A DNA stretch of 18,227 nucleotides from Hyaloperonospora brassicae (taxonomy: Eukaryota; Oomycota; Peronosporomycetes; Peronosporales; Peronosporaceae). The notes beneath the pieces are model-generated. The model did not search any database and had not been told where the DNA came from. It saw only the letters and a program-made list of their open reading frames with translations. A program made the position numbers and the translations under genes. Shown here in pieces: positions 16,982 to 18,227 of the stretch. Within the stretch, counting starts at the first letter, position 1, and every line of letters starts with the position of its first letter. The stretch is taken from assembly GCA_947650285.1 (NCBI GenBank), contig CANTFL010000948.1, forward strand, positions 1-18,227, written 5' to 3'.

Positions 16982-17822
16982 CACACACACCGTCGTCTCG
17001 GTGGTGGTGATGGCGGCACAAAACATTGGGAGAAGACACACCAATTCGTCGACAACAGCTCACGATCGCGGAAACGATTGGTTCGCTGCAGCACCCGTCA
17101 AGGGTCCTGTTTCGCACCGCTTTTGTCCATCGTTGCACTCAAAGTGTCAATAGAGTAATATAAGTATAAGCACGGGCAGGGTACGCGGCGTTTGCTAACA
17201 TCAACGGGCGTACAAAATAGTGGGTTTGGCAATACATGTACACAATCTGACCCGATACATAAGGCGGCGACAACGCTGGACAATGGGCGGTGGCAGACTC
17301 ATAGCGGAAAGCACGCATCACGGATGTTCTCTTTAGTGCCCTCTAGGCGGGTCTTGTGTGCACCAGGATGGGAATATACTTCGTACATTCTCGTCCTCCA
17401 TACTTGCCATCTACTGCCGTCTGAAGGCATGCATCCAGGCGGATGCAACCGATAGCGCTGCAGCATTCGATCAGAATGTTGCCATGTTTTTATCCGCGAC
17501 GGACGGGCATAGGAAAAGCATACACCGACACTGCATGTGTCGATATTGCCGACATGTCCAGCGAATGTAGAAACAACTCGCTAAGAGAATACAGCACTCA
17601 GCCCTTTTGTCACACCAATCCGCGTGCGATCGAATGTTTTCGGCACGGCGCATGGGATGACCTTCTAGTGAGCGAGTGATTGGGCACCACTACAATGATG
17701 TAGCCCTTAACTGTACTTGCGTCACCTTCTTCGACTGTACAAGTGCGTGAACGCATACGTATGCAACGAGTTTGTAGCAGTCCGACAAAAGCGTTTTGTC
17801 ACTGATACATTGCTGGGATGCA
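16982..17822. other. No recognisable gene between retrotransposon and solo LTR
   Basis: Open frames here are short and overlapping, with no motif I recognise. The plus-strand frame 17443-17679 is the most protein-like, but has no family signature or supporting context. The dense hairpins of the retrotransposon are not seen here. Confidence 0.4.
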
Positions 17823-17827
17823 TTATC
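17823..17827. repeat. Target site duplication of the solo LTR, TTATC (left)
   Basis: It matches TTATC at 18221-18225 on the other side of the solo LTR. Confidence 0.88.
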
Positions 17828-18220
17828 TGTAACGGGGCACACCCTTGCGTGAACTTAACGCAAGGGTATCGGTGCCCCGACAGACGTACACAAGGCAAGC
17901 GAGGAAGCGTAGGTAGGGTAAAAGCAGAACTGTTATATTAATATAATTAAGTCTTTTAACTACTGTCTCTTTGTTTGACTTAACTTAATTATGCTAATCT
18001 AACTGAGTGTATGGTGACGTCTCGTCACCACTCATTGCGCGCGTCTTGCGGCGATTGGTGGGTTGATATCATCAAGATATCAACCAATGAACAGACTCTT
18101 TGGTCGACCCTTCAATATCACCGCTTCGGTGATATTGTTTAAGAAATATTCAACTTCATATTCATTATTGTCACTTTTCTTAAAGTGACAATTCTACATG
18201 TAACAGGCTGCCCCGTTACA
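17828..18220 (-). mobile_element. Solo LTR of a related gypsy family, 393 bp, reverse orientation
   Basis: Read on the minus strand it begins TGTAACGGGGCAGCCTGTTACA at 18220 and ends CCCCGTTACA at 17828, the same 10-bp termini as the complete element. It keeps recognisable blocks (GGTTGATATC, AATATCA, GACTTAATTATATTAATA, GACGCGCGCAATG) in the same order but is much diverged elsewhere. TTATC occurs at 17823-17827 and at 18221-18225 as a target duplication. This shows it is a solo LTR left by recombination between two LTRs, not the edge of another element. Confidence 0.93.
17833..18192 (-). repeat. Hairpin array of the solo LTR
   Basis: Arms in plus coordinates (left/right): 17833-17840/17872-17879 (CGGGGCAC) enclosing 17841-17850/17858-17867 (ACCCTTGCGT, 10 bp); 18012-18019/18023-18030 (TGGTGACG); 18061-18070/18076-18085 (GGTTGATATC, 10 bp); 18113-18123/18127-18137 (CAATATCACCG, 11 bp, loop 3); 18167-18177/18182-18192 (ATTGTCACTTT, 11 bp, loop 4). 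Several sit at the same relative place as hairpins of the full element but with different arms. Confidence 0.9.
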
Positions 18221-18225
18221 TTATC
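18221..18225. repeat. Target site duplication of the solo LTR, TTATC (right)
   Basis: It matches TTATC at 17823-17827 and so defines the right border of the solo LTR, two bases before the window ends. Confidence 0.88.
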
Positions 18226-18227
18226 AC

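Noticed and set aside
17828..18227. Edge of a second full retrotransposon continuing past the window
   Set aside because: Both LTR ends are present and TTATC duplications flank them, so it is a complete solo LTR.

Overview
The window looks like nuclear DNA of an oomycete, most likely a Phytophthora or downy-mildew relative (Peronosporaceae). The evidence is a secreted RXLR/EER-type effector gene, two intron-bearing host genes with short introns (63-118 bp), and a chromodomain-bearing Ty3/gypsy retrotransposon. Species cannot be decided from the sequence.

Layout. Positions 1-1561 show no gene. On the minus strand, 1562-4061 holds nine exons of a propionyl/acetyl-CoA synthetase (ACSS3/PrpE type). 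Every exon phase agrees, but the amino-terminal part is missing. Directly upstream on the same strand, 4205-4981 holds three exons of a type II membrane glycosyltransferase resembling the GlcNAc-transferase (GT60-like) family, and this one lacks its carboxy-terminal part. The two half-genes abut at 4062-4204, so this is either a rearrangement or a chimeric gene. Positions 5000-5924 contain a 128-bp-period direct repeat. A 51-bp tandem duplication then precedes a 248-residue effector gene (6105-6851). Positions 6852-9224 are mostly uninterpretable, with one possible exon remnant.

A complete Ty3/gypsy chromovirus occupies 9230-16976. It has two 438-bp LTRs with 3 differences, a 5-bp target duplication CCTCT on both sides, a possible primer-binding site, a polypurine tract, gag, and a heavily broken pol (protease, RT, RNase H, integrase and chromodomain spread over many frames). 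It also carries an unbroken antisense ORF of 536 codons (14790-16400, minus) that lies opposite the chromodomain. A solo LTR of a related family, in reverse orientation and flanked by TTATC duplications, lies at 17828-18220.

The most striking observation is structural. The whole retrotransposon, LTRs and coding regions alike, is filled with short perfect inverted repeats (arms of 7-12 bp, loops mostly 2-15 nt), often one every few tens of bases. At least eleven have arms of 10 bp or more with loops of 10 nt or less, where random sequence of this length would give well under one. The divergent solo LTR keeps several of the same hairpins with changed but still complementary arms. This suggests either selection for RNA or single-strand structure, or a copying mechanism that perfects palindromes. 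Together with the intact antisense gene inside a decayed pol, it is the best candidate here for an undescribed system.
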